Shown here piece by piece: positions 51,472-58,778 of a stretch of 64,000 nucleotides of DNA (positions are counted from its first letter, which is position 1; every line of letters starts with the position of its first letter). The position numbers were made by a program, and so were the translations under genes. The DNA comes from Anaerolineales bacterium. GTDB lineage: Bacteria > Chloroflexota > Anaerolineae > Anaerolineales > Villigracilaceae. The notes beneath the pieces were generated by a model that was not told the DNA's origin, did not search any database, and worked only from the letters and a program-made list of their open reading frames with translations. The stretch spans positions 4,579,223-4,643,222 of the forward strand of contig JABTTV010000001.1 in NCBI GenBank assembly GCA_015075725.1. The letters are read 5' to 3'.

Positions 51472-51499
51472 AAAACACGCGCCGCCTGGCGCGTGTTTT
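51472..51499 (-). terminator. Intrinsic terminator of the methyltransferase gene
   Basis: 12-bp perfect stem (51472-51483 with 51488-51499) with A/T-rich ends, 13 bp after the methyltransferase stop on the minus strand; T-rich tail on both sides. Confidence 0.88.
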
Positions 51500-51512
51500 A
51501 TCGGAAACCGTC

Positions 51513-52316
51513 TTATATTTTTTGCAGGACGAAATACCAATAACGCCGCCGCTCCAAATGCGGCGCAGACTTGGGGGAATCGATATCGAGACCCGCGAAA
51601 TGATAGAACTGCTTGCGCAGGATGGGCGGGATGTATGTGTTGACCAGGTGAATACGCCGTTCGCGGTCCTGTTCCATGGCTTTGAGGACGTTATCGGTGA
51701 TGTCCTCCTCGTGGACGACCTTCAGACCCATGGCGTGGATTTGTCCGTGCCATTCCGCGACCTTTTCTTCATAACGCAGGTCGGTATACAAAAAATGACC
51801 GCCGGGCTTCAATACCCGCCGCACGTGCTGAAAAAATTTCTGGATGTTGGGATAATACAGGGACGCTTCCACATTGACGACCAAATCGAAGGAGGCGTCG
51901 GGGAATTTCAGGTCCTCGGCGTTGCCGTGCTCGAAGCGCAAGCCATCCATTTGATGATGTTCGCGGCAGAATTCGACGGCGTTGGCGGAGAAATCGACGC
52001 CGGTGTAAGATTTTGGCTTGAAGTGACGCACGATGAACGCCGCGCCTCCGCCCCGCCCCGAGCTGACCTCGAGCGCGTCGGCGTTCGCCCAATCCGCATG
52101 TTTTGCCACGTGATGATACAACTGCAGGGGGTACCGGTGAATCTCGTCGTCGGGGTCGAGCGCCAGAGGTTCATGCCCCAGGTGATGGGCGGTATAACCG
52201 AAATTCATGAAGAGCACATCGCGTTTGAGGTTCAACGCCGAAATGAACTCGTATTGCAGGCGGGTGAGCAGGCTCTTCAGCGTGATGAAGCGATGGAAAA
52301 GCAGTTTATTGAACAT
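51513..52316 (-). CDS. SAM-dependent class I methyltransferase
   Basis: 267 aa. Rossmann methyltransferase: motif I ALEVSSGRGGGAAFI, motif II YTGVDFSANAVEFC, FEHGNAEDLKFPDASFDLVVNVEASLYY for motifs III-IV. The N-terminal helical lead (residues 1-55) and the EASLYYPN segment are like the methyltransferases that modify phthiotriol-type or fatty-acyl products, but the substrate cannot be assigned. Monocistronic by terminators. Confidence 0.87.
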   Translation of the reverse strand: MFNKLLFHRFITLKSLLTRLQYEFISALNLKRDVLFMNFGYTAHHLGHEPLALDPDDEIHRYPLQLYHHVAKHADWANADALEVSSGRGGGAAFIVRHFKPKSYTGVDFSANAVEFCREHHQMDGLRFEHGNAEDLKFPDASFDLVVNVEASLYYPNIQKFFQHVRRVLKPGGHFLYTDLRYEEKVAEWHGQIHAMGLKVVHEEDITDNVLKAMEQDRERRIHLVNTYIPPILRKQFYHFAGLDIDSPKSAPHLERRRYWYFVLQKI

Positions 52317-52457
52317 ATCCTCTCTCCTGTGACGAAAATTACAAAGACGTCCCTACGCCTTTGTAAAAGATGCGGGTTATAACACAGCGCGCCTTATGAA
52401 GATGCACCGCTTTCAAAAATGCAGAGAGTCATCCACCCGCTACCCGCAGCGGAAATG

Positions 52458-52883
52458 TTATTCCGCGACCACGATCGTAAATTCTTTATCCAGGGTCTGC
52501 CCGCTGACCTGGGTCCCAAAACACCATACGGACAGGGTGAATGAATACGTCCCCGCCTCGGTCGGCACTCCGCTGATGACGCCAGAATCTTCGCCCTCCA
52601 TGAAGACCAGTTCCAGCCCGGCGGGGAGGGTTCCGCTCGAAATGAACATGTCACCGACAGGAGTCACATTTTGGGTGATGCGCACCAGGACTTCGTATTT
52701 CTCGCCGATCTTCGCATCCGGCAGGGACTCGGGTTCGATGACCAGCGGATCGGTGACGGGTTCGAAGTCGGGTTCCGGCTCTTCCGTCTGTATCCCTCCC
52801 GAGCCGCCTGTGAAGAGGGAACAAGCCAGGGCGGCAGCCGACAGCAGCAGAAGAGGAAAGACCGGCAATAATCTATTCTTCAT
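52458..52883 (-). CDS. Lipoprotein with immunoglobulin-like putative domain
   Basis: 141 aa from the ATG at 52883 (AAAGGAG upstream). Signal peptide with lipobox ALAC, acidic Pro-rich linker (TEEPEPDFEPVTDPL), then one He_PIG/cadherin-like Ig fold (LPDAKIGEKYEVLVRI ... GTLPAGLELV ... GVPTEAGTYSFTLSV). Surface-anchored, ligand unknown. Confidence 0.82.
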   Translation of the reverse strand: MKNRLLPVFPLLLLSAAALACSLFTGGSGGIQTEEPEPDFEPVTDPLVIEPESLPDAKIGEKYEVLVRITQNVTPVGDMFISSGTLPAGLELVFMEGEDSGVISGVPTEAGTYSFTLSVWCFGTQVSGQTLDKEFTIVVAE

Positions 52884-52971
52884 GATTTCTCCTTTGGGTA
52901 TGTCATCGAAAATATGCCGCATGATTCACGGCGCATTGACCTTCGCCATCATCTTTTATATATCCAAACAT

Positions 52972-53280
52972 CTAGGCAGCGCTTTCATGAAAAAGGACCG
53001 ACCACGCATGCTCATTGCCTGCCAGCAGACTTAACCCCGCCCGCACAGGTTTTGGACAAGGCTGCGCATCGAAGGCTGTTGCCACATCAACGGCGGCGGG
53101 CGAAAAATAAGCAATGACCTCACAATGCAGGCGGCCCTCCGATTCAGAGCGAATAAATACAGCCATGGAACTCGGCTTCCCCGCGGCATTGAATGAACGT
53201 TGAAATCGGTCTTCGATCTCAGCGGAGGGAGTCGCCGCCATGATCCCATCTCCAAGGCTGACAGAATACCAGTTATTCAT
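52972..53280 (-). CDS. Small conserved-looking protein, unknown
   Basis: 102 aa. Starts MNNWYSVSLGDGIMA; single alpha/beta domain, three Cys/His residues, no signal. Weak RBS. It may be cotranscribed with the acyltransferase gene, whose stop is 25 bp upstream. Function not recognised. Confidence 0.65.
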   Translation of the reverse strand: MNNWYSVSLGDGIMAATPSAEIEDRFQRSFNAAGKPSSMAVFIRSESEGRLHCEVIAYFSPAAVDVATAFDAQPCPKPVRAGLSLLAGNEHAWSVLFHESAA

Positions 53281-53304
53281 CAACTAAAATCCCGTATGGG
53301 CTGC

Positions 53305-54120
53305 CTAGCCTTCACCATGGCCGCGTTCTCCTGTTATGAATTCTTCCACGCCATAGCCGCTCTCGATTAATTCTTTGAGGCGCTGAGTAAACCGCGCGGC
53401 AGGCGCTCCGTCAATAATGTCATGGTCGAAGCTGATGGTCATGCACAGGTATTCGCGAATCTCGATGCGGCCGTCCACCACGCCGGGTTTCTCGGCAATA
53501 CCGCCAAGCGCAATATCAAGCGTATGCAGGCCAAATGGAATGGCCCAGCCACTGCCCTTTCCAAACATTCCAACCGAGGTCATACCGACCGTGCCGAAAC
53601 TCTTTTTTAACCAGTGTGGGTTCTTGAAAATAAACCAGAAGAAAATGTCCCAGGCAAATGCGGGCAGGAGACCCAGCCACTGAACCCCAAACTCGCGGGT
53701 TTGTTCCGGTCTTGCTTTGGTTGCGCGGATCTCATTATGAATATCTCTTAACGTGCGCTTGTTTGCCGCGCGGACCCAATGGGGCACGACTCTTTTTCTT
53801 CCACCTGCTTCAACCTCAACCATCGTATTCACATCCACCTCATCAAAGATGATGAGCCTGTTCCGCCAATCACGGTAGGCGTGCATCCTCTTGTTCCGGT
53901 CTATGGCTTTGACGAGACAGGCGATGACGAACGCAGTAAAAGAGAGCGCCTCGCCGGTGCGCGTTCTATGTTCGTGGATCATGCGGCGCGCCCGGGTCAC
54001 GTCCACTTCGATCAGGGCATGGATCGTGTGTTTCCGCGATGCGAGCCGGCCGCCCTGGACCGTCACCTGCCGTTCCATGGGGAAGGGCAGCGCTTCATAT
54101 TTCACTTGATTCATGGTCAT
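53305..54120 (-). CDS. Stand-alone 2-oxoacid dehydrogenase E2-like acyltransferase domain
   Basis: 271 aa, chloramphenicol-acetyltransferase fold. Catalytic motif HDIIDGAPAARF matches HxxxDG of E2 enzymes; FTAFVIACLVKAIDRNKRMHAYRD is the usual front segment. There is no lipoyl or E3-binding domain, so it is not part of a normal dehydrogenase complex. A hydrophobic stretch (LLPAFAWDIFFWFIF) in the middle is atypical and could touch the membrane. Acyl acceptor unknown. Confidence 0.85.
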   Translation of the reverse strand: MTMNQVKYEALPFPMERQVTVQGGRLASRKHTIHALIEVDVTRARRMIHEHRTRTGEALSFTAFVIACLVKAIDRNKRMHAYRDWRNRLIIFDEVDVNTMVEVEAGGRKRVVPHWVRAANKRTLRDIHNEIRATKARPEQTREFGVQWLGLLPAFAWDIFFWFIFKNPHWLKKSFGTVGMTSVGMFGKGSGWAIPFGLHTLDIALGGIAEKPGVVDGRIEIREYLCMTISFDHDIIDGAPAARFTQRLKELIESGYGVEEFITGERGHGEG

Positions 54121-54161
54121 AATTCACCTTTGTATGCGCCCATATCCCCCCCTATAAAGGA

Positions 54162-54479
54162 CTACTGCTGCATCGAGGTTGCAAAAATCGTGGCGAAAAA
54201 GCCAAAATACAAAATGGCGCAACACAGCGATACGACGATCAACCCGGCGTGGACCCAGCCCAGGACGATCCCTGCCGTTGCCAGTCCATCGCCGCCTGCC
54301 TTTGGCGGATTGGACCTGGTCTCTTTACGAGCCTCATAGCCGGTCCAAATGGCAACAATCGCGCCAATGACCGGCAGCATGACAAAACTTAATATCCCTG
54401 AAACCAGGCTGACGATTGCCAGCGTACTGGTGGGCAACATCGGGTACCCTGTGTTCTGTGTGTAATTTTGTTGATTCAT
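54162..54479 (-). CDS. DUF4190-type small membrane protein
   Basis: 105 aa, start at 54479 (second ATG, 7 nt after AAAGGAG). Two TM segments: LAIVSLVSGILSFVMLPVIGAIVAIWTG and LATAGIVLGWVHAGLIVVSLCC, the repeated GIxxG pattern of DUF4190. Last intact gene before the decayed restriction locus. Confidence 0.85.
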   Translation of the reverse strand: MNQQNYTQNTGYPMLPTSTLAIVSLVSGILSFVMLPVIGAIVAIWTGYEARKETRSNPPKAGGDGLATAGIVLGWVHAGLIVVSLCCAILYFGFFATIFATSMQQ

Positions 54480-54498
54480 CTTCATTCTCCTTTATTGT

Positions 54499-54590
54499 CT
54501 ATTGCGACCATCCGGTTAACTCCTCCCCGCCCTTGACTTGCAACTCCCGCAGCATGATGGTTTTCGTGATTGCGTTGGATTTCAAAACGC
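54499..54590 (-). pseudogene. HsdS C-terminal relic A
   Basis: Minus-strand reading gives MLRELQVKGGEELTGWSQ and a stop (TAG at 54499-54501). The LRELQVKGGEEL part matches the coiled-coil end of type I restriction specificity subunits seen three more times in this locus (relics B, C and D). The final SALMPSVLDRAFKGEL is lost. It lies directly after the PIN-HNH gene. Confidence 0.65.
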
Positions 54591-55526
54591 TGATTAACCT
54601 AGAATATTTGGAGTTGCTCACTAGTGCTGCCATACTGATCAAGAAGTTTGTTATAAAAATTCAAAATATAATTCTTTCGGTCTAAATGGGTCTCACCTAA
54701 TTGCTCAATTAATAATTGGCTAGCGGAATCTCCCTTTTCAATGACTTTTTCGTGAAGATTGATGAGTCTCTCTATATGTTCTGAATTTGGCAACCGTCCT
54801 CCTTTGCGGATATTGCAATTAGGGTCAGCCAATACGATGTTCCAAAGAAGATTTGGTCCACCCATGCTTATCGGAAAGACATGATCGATATAAGTCAAGT
54901 CATCATCCAACACAGAATTGCAGTAAAAGCAACGTCCTTCTTGAGGCGCGTATAATGCTGATTTGGCAATACTCCGCAAATTGGAATTAGCACGATTTAA
55001 CAGCTTGGTTTCTTTAACTTGATCGATTGATTTAGTTTTAATTCTTATTTTCAAGTATTTCTTTGCATATTCAAGAAACTTCTCCGAGTTGTACATATAG
55101 AAAAGCTTTACTTCTGCAACAGTACATATTTCATCGATGAGTTCAGGTCGTGGACCTATTGTCTTCTTCCCCATAGAATTTATGCTCCACCACCAGTCCT
55201 CTTTTTCATCGTCTGTTATGAAGATTACATATTTAGCAGAAATGCGTTTGCATTCTTCAATTAACTCTCGCCATAAAATCAGGTCACCATATATTCGTTT
55301 AAAGGCAAGATTCTTGTGGATATAAGTGTCGCGTTTTTTGTTTTCTTCTTTGTCTTCTTGAGATTTATTAGAATCGCTATATCCAGGTGGCTGTTTACGG
55401 TCATATCTAACTTTGCCATCTGAATATATTTCCTCAAGTTGTTTTGCCGTAGGCTGTGGTCCAATTTTGCCGTCAACGAGTTCTTCAATCTTGTCTCTTA
55501 TAGGATCATTGTTGCTAGAACTCATC

Positions 55527-55964
55527 TCAAAAATAGGTTCTGACAAAAATAACAATGCAAGCCAGATGAACGAAAGCGAGGTAATTCTCAAGAAAACGAT
55601 CATAGCGAACCAGAATGCGGCGGTAGTTTTGCAGCCAAGCAAACAAACGTTCCACTTTCCATCGCCTTCGATAGCGGCGTAACTCACGACCATCTTGGGT
55701 CTTTGGCTTCTTGCGATTGGATTTGTGCGGTGCAATCAACAAGACGCCCTGTTCAGCTAACTTCTCATCCAAAGGGTCACTATCGTACGCTCGATCTCCA
55801 ATCAATCGTTCAGGGTTCTCATCCACCAATCGGTCATTCAAGGTCTTCTCGACTAGCTTGACCTCATGCGGCGAAGCACTTCCAACGGATATGGCGACAG
55901 GAAAACCAGCGCCATCTGCCACTGCCATGAGCTTTGTACCCTTGCCCCGCTTGGTTTTTCCCAC
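55527..55964 (-). CDS. IS5-family transposase, frame B
   Basis: 145 aa in the -1 frame relative to frame A. Contains [16 protein letters not shown], the second catalytic Asp in [15 protein letters not shown] and the Y-R-E region [21 protein letters not shown] with the catalytic Glu. A frameshift (programmed or by transcript slippage on the A6 run) would give the complete DDE enzyme of about 260 aa. All three acidic residues are present across both frames, so the element may still be mobile. Confidence 0.85.
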   Translation of the reverse strand: MGKTKRGKGTKLMAVADGAGFPVAISVGSASPHEVKLVEKTLNDRLVDENPERLIGDRAYDSDPLDEKLAEQGVLLIAPHKSNRKKPKTQDGRELRRYRRRWKVERLFAWLQNYRRILVRYDRFLENYLAFVHLACIVIFVRTYF

Positions 55965-56299
55965 CCCTGAGCCCCTTTTTTAGCCATGACAAAGGTGCCA
56001 TCGATGAAACATTCTGTCAGATCTAAGTCGCCTCGTTCTTTCACATCCTGTACCAGTTTCCTGAGAATAGTCTCAAATGTGCCTGTTTTGACCCATTCCT
56101 GGAACCGTCTGTGGCAGGTTTGGTACGGTGGGTACCGATTGGGCATATCGTGCCAAGGAGCACCAGTTCGCATGACCCAAAGGACACCGTTCAAGATAGC
56201 ACGGTTATCTACCCTTGGTCTGCCTTTTCCATCTGCCCGTTTTACAGGTTTGGGTAACAAAGGTTCTACAACTTCCCATTGCTCATCTGTAAGGTCCAT
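55853..56299 (-). CDS. IS5-family transposase, frame A
   Basis: 148 aa. DDE-type transposase N-terminal part: [35 protein letters not shown] and the first catalytic Asp in [13 protein letters not shown]. It runs into AAAAAAG at about 55972-55982, after which the -1 frame continues as frame B. The residues after AKKGAQG are out-of-frame and not conserved. Confidence 0.88.
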   Translation of the reverse strand: MDLTDEQWEVVEPLLPKPVKRADGKGRPRVDNRAILNGVLWVMRTGAPWHDMPNRYPPYQTCHRRFQEWVKTGTFETILRKLVQDVKERGDLDLTECFIDGTFVMAKKGAQGWEKPSGARVQSSWQWQMALVFLSPYPLEVLRRMRSS

Positions 56300-56862
56300 T
56301 GGCTCGCTCCCAACTCGGGTTTGAGCGCCAGTTTACCATTTTTGAGATAACTTCTATTAATGTCGATCTGTTTTTTCTGAAACTTATCAAGGTCCTCTAG
56401 GTATTCATCAAAGGCTTGCTGCACTATGGTAGTTAAGTTATCAGGATTTATATACGCATGCCGTTTTCGAAGTTGCAAATTATTTAATTCATTTTCAAGA
56501 TTCTTTTGTATGTTTTGAATAAGACTTTTGACATCATTAAATTTCTTGATTTGCTCAGCAATAACTGTCAGACGATTTTCTTGATATTCTAGTGCTACTT
56601 GATGAGGTATCCAAAGTCTGTCTCTAACTCGGTCTAAGGCTCGTATTAGATCATCACGTGCTTCTGAAGGAAAGCGATAGAGATTTAGCAAGATATTTGT
56701 ATCTAAAACGAAAATGCAGTTCTTCCAAAGCTCGGCAAATTCGTCATTGCTAAGTCGATAATAATTTCGAAATATCTGCTTCATTGATTCTCCTGTTCTT
56801 AATAGCGCTCTCTAACCATCTCAGCATCAAATCGTACCTACCTCAATAAATCCTTTTAGAAA

Positions 56863-57087
56863 TCACAACTCTCCCTTGAACGTCCTATCCAGCACGGACG
56901 CCATCAACGTCCGACTTCGTCGCAACTCCTCCCCGCCCTTGACCTGCAACCGCCCTGAAGAACGGGCAGGCAACGCATTGACCTTCGCCATCCGAGACCA
57001 TCCACGAATAGACAATGAATGCACGAATGCACCGTCCTCCATTCGCGTATTCGTGAAAGGTTTTGTTCGTGGACGGTTTCTTGCCAT
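56863..57087 (-). pseudogene. HsdS C-terminal relic B, with repeat-derived N-terminus
   Basis: 74-codon ORF. It starts at an ATG overlapping the stop of relic C (TGATG). The first 30 codons read ARNRPRTKPFTNTRMEDGAF, sequence with the look of an intergenic ATTCGTGG-type repeat. The rest reads MAKVNAL, LQVKGGEEL and MASVLDRTFKGEL, a diverged copy of the HsdS tail with two short insertions. Ends 78 bp before the PIN-HNH start. Confidence 0.7.
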
Positions 57088-57197
57088 CACAGTTCACCTT
57101 TGAACGCCCTATCCAGCACGGACGGCATCAACGCGGACAATTCCTCCCCGCCCTTGACCTGCGCCTCCCGCAACGCATTGACCTTTACCACAATCAC
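57087..57197 (-). pseudogene. HsdS C-terminal relic C
   Basis: 36 aa: VIVVKVNALREAQVKGG then EELSALMPSVLDRAFKGEL and TGA. This is the typical end of a type I restriction-modification specificity subunit (coiled-coil plus LxPAxLxxAFxGEL). It begins with a GTG that overlaps the stop of the DUF6155-like gene (GTGA) and its own TGA overlaps the next ATG (TGATG). No target-recognition domains remain. Confidence 0.75.
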
Positions 57198-57745
57198 CGA
57201 ACCGCTCCCAGCAATTCTTCCAACTCACCAACAGTTTCTTGAATGAAGTCACCGTATCCCCAACCAATATCAGAGTTTTTTCTGATCGCCATTAATCGCG
57301 GTCTGAATTGTTCGTATAACTCATATTTGGCGGGGCTTCGACGCAGTTCTATCGCAAAGTGTTCCAGCATGTTGATGAGTTTATCGTAAAACGGTTCGTC
57401 AATATCGCCGAAATCAAGGGTGAACTCATGCCCACGTTCCAAATAAGTAAGCATCAGGTCAAGCGTCCCGCGTAAATCACTAGTGGATTTGCGATACTCG
57501 CTGATAATCTTCTTCGCCTCCCGAAAACGTGGCATGGAAGGTATTCCTTTGGTTTCCTTGTAAACGTAATTGGCAACTTTGCGGCGGCAATCTTCAAGAT
57601 ATTTTGTGTCTTGCGCTACTGGCAACAGTTTTGCCCGCAACCAGGCTTTATTTTGTGGGGACAAGTCGTGCAAACCTTTTACCAACTTGATAACATCATC
57701 TACAGAAAGTTCCCTCAAGCGTTTTTCAATTTCCATCCATGACAT
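57194..57745 (-). CDS. DUF6155-like protein in the decayed restriction locus
   Basis: 183 aa, mostly helical. Begins MSWMEIEKRLRELSVDDVIK and continues LHDLSPQNKAWLRAKLLP, like DUF6155 proteins (LSxxxLIxLI then NKxxLxxRL). Its ATG overlaps the stop of the short HsdS-tail ORF upstream (TGATG) and its stop overlaps the GTG of relic C, so translation is coupled on both sides. Possibly an accessory gene of a type I restriction locus. Function unknown. Confidence 0.75.
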   Translation of the reverse strand: MSWMEIEKRLRELSVDDVIKLVKGLHDLSPQNKAWLRAKLLPVAQDTKYLEDCRRKVANYVYKETKGIPSMPRFREAKKIISEYRKSTSDLRGTLDLMLTYLERGHEFTLDFGDIDEPFYDKLINMLEHFAIELRRSPAKYELYEQFRPRLMAIRKNSDIGWGYGDFIQETVGELEELLGAVR

Positions 57746-57864
57746 CACAACTCTCCTCTAAACGCCCTATCCAGCACGGACGGCAGCAGCGCGGACAACT
57801 CATCCCCGCTTATGGAATGTAAATTTAGAATTATTAATCGGATAGTATCCGCTTCTGTAGGCAT
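57745..57864 (-). pseudogene. HsdS C-terminal relic D, intact mini-ORF
   Basis: 39 aa from an ATG with GGGGAG 3 nt before it: MPTEADTIRLIILNLHSISG then DELSALLPSVLDRAFRGEL and TGA. The C-terminal half is the HsdS tail; the N-terminal half is unrelated. The TGA overlaps the start of the DUF6155-like gene, so the fragment may now serve as a translational lead-in for it. Confidence 0.7.
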
Positions 57865-58072
57865 GGGTCTCCCCATTGCCCTTATTTTACATGATATGCC
57901 AGCCTCCGAGCCGGAATCATTTGGCTACCCGCAAGAAATTCCTCTGCCTGCCGCCCGGTCATCCTTCGGTCATCCTTCGACCATCCTTCGATTACCCATT
58001 TTCCGTCCCTTTTCCCCTCCCCCGCACGAAATTTCCCTATTCCTCTCCTCCCGCCAGCTGACCACCCAAACC
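57865..58072. other. Intergenic region with short tandem repeat
   Basis: Contains three tandem 11-bp units of TCATCCTTCGG type at about 57960-57993 (last unit diverged) and pyrimidine-rich sequence. Possible promoter area for the relic D/DUF6155 unit (TAAAAT on the minus strand near 57885). No gene seen. Confidence 0.5.
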
Positions 58073-58100
58073 AAAAAGCCCCGCAGGTCTCACCGCGGGG
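58073..58100 (-). terminator. Intrinsic terminator
   Basis: CCCCGC (58079-58084) with GCGGGG (58095-58100), extended by GGT/ACC across a bulged A; TTTTT follows on the minus strand. Ends the 58134-58640 gene. Confidence 0.85.
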
Positions 58101-58133
58101 ATCACGTAAAGTCAAATCGATTTTGGAAGGTAT

Positions 58134-58640
58134 TTATCGCCGTCTTAATAACACCAGGGTGAGGACAATGATCAAAATATCCACCACCATCAAGACCTGA
58201 TCCTCCAGGGGAAACCCCGTCCTGAGCCACGCGACGAATATCGCGAGGACCTGGGTACCAATGAATATTCCCCGCGATGCAAACAACGAAAGGGAACCGA
58301 AGAAGGGGATCTTGCTTCCCGGATGATTATTGTGTTCCCATCCCTGATCGTTGCCCGCCAAGACTTCCTCGATATGGAAATGAATATGAAATGCAATGCG
58401 CCGAATCCAGAAATCACTTTGCGACCATGCAGACGCCAAAAACATCGCCAGTATGGGATAGATCAGAATGATGGTGGCGGAATCGAATTGAATCCCCACT
58501 GAAAGGAAGGTCCCCGCCGCAATCAATGCCAAAGAGATCATTTGATGTTGAAGTTCGATCCGCTTTAGCAATTCAGCCCGCAATGCTGAATATTCGGCAA
58601 GCAAGAATGACTTTGTTGTTTCCGATTGTCTCGCTTTCAT
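58134..58640 (-). CDS. Membrane protein with N-terminal helical domain, unknown
   Basis: 168 aa from the ATG at 58640 (GAGGTG upstream). N-terminal amphipathic helix with SFLLAEYSALRAELLKRIE, then four TM helices (about 30-50, 55-75, 105-128, 140-160). The EYxALRxE start is shared by many small membrane proteins of unknown role. Between the restriction relic locus and gcvPB. Confidence 0.75.
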   Translation of the reverse strand: MKARQSETTKSFLLAEYSALRAELLKRIELQHQMISLALIAAGTFLSVGIQFDSATIILIYPILAMFLASAWSQSDFWIRRIAFHIHFHIEEVLAGNDQGWEHNNHPGSKIPFFGSLSLFASRGIFIGTQVLAIFVAWLRTGFPLEDQVLMVVDILIIVLTLVLLRRR

Positions 58641-58711
58641 AGACACCTCGTACAAACCCTGTTGCTGATATTTATTTGCAGAAGGCAATTATAGCAGCGT
58701 GATTATGTATC

Positions 58712-58741
58712 AAAAAGCCCCGCGGATTCTCCACGAGGCTT
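58712..58741 (-). terminator. Intrinsic terminator of the gcv operon
   Basis: On the minus strand AAGCCTCGTGG pairs with CCGCGGGGCTT (two G-U pairs), followed by TTTTT. Lies 34 bp after the gcvPB stop. Confidence 0.85.
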
Positions 58742-58750
58742 CCTTCTTAC

Positions 58751-58778
58751 TATTCACTATTCACTATTCACTATTCAC
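58751..58778. repeat. Four tandem copies of a 7-bp unit (TATTCAC)
   Basis: 58751-58757, 58758-58764, 58765-58771 and 58772-58778. It begins inside the gcvPB stop codon region and extends toward the terminator. A slippage-type microsatellite. Confidence 0.9.

Larger units (their letters stand above)
55523..56348 (-). mobile_element. IS5-family insertion sequence, about 826 bp
   Basis: Bounded by imperfect terminal inverted repeats with an exact core ATCTCAAAAAT (56348-56338 and, inverted, 55524-55534) and by a 4-bp direct repeat AGTT (56349-56352 and 55519-55522 on the coding strand). Contains two overlapping transposase frames. It sits inside the PIN-HNH gene in the same orientation. The restored host frame on excision implies a recent insertion. 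Confidence 0.88.
54599..56784 (-). pseudogene. PIN_8-HNH nuclease gene interrupted by an IS element
   Basis: Two coding parts flank an insertion. The 5' part (56784-56349, about 145 aa) starts MKQIFRNYYRLSNDEFAELW and has the first PIN acidic residues (FVLDTNILLNLYRFP; QVALEYQENRL). The 3' part (55518-54599) continues SSSNNDPIRDKIEELVDGKIG, then PPGYSD, FITDDEKEDWWWSI (third/fourth PIN Asp) and GPRPELIDEI. A C-terminal HNH domain (CFYCNSVLDDDLTYIDHVFP, then NCNIRKGG) closes it. Removing the IS with one copy of its 4-bp duplication restores one frame of 452 codons including stop. Predicted nuclease with two catalytic modules, probably a defence effector; now disrupted. Confidence 0.85.

Noticed and set aside
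56863-57087. A genuine 74-aa gene
   Set aside because: Its second half is a diverged HsdS tail and its first half looks like repeat DNA, so it is better explained as a relic.
58751-58778. CRISPR-like array
   Set aside because: Units are 7 bp and directly adjacent without spacers; a simple tandem repeat.
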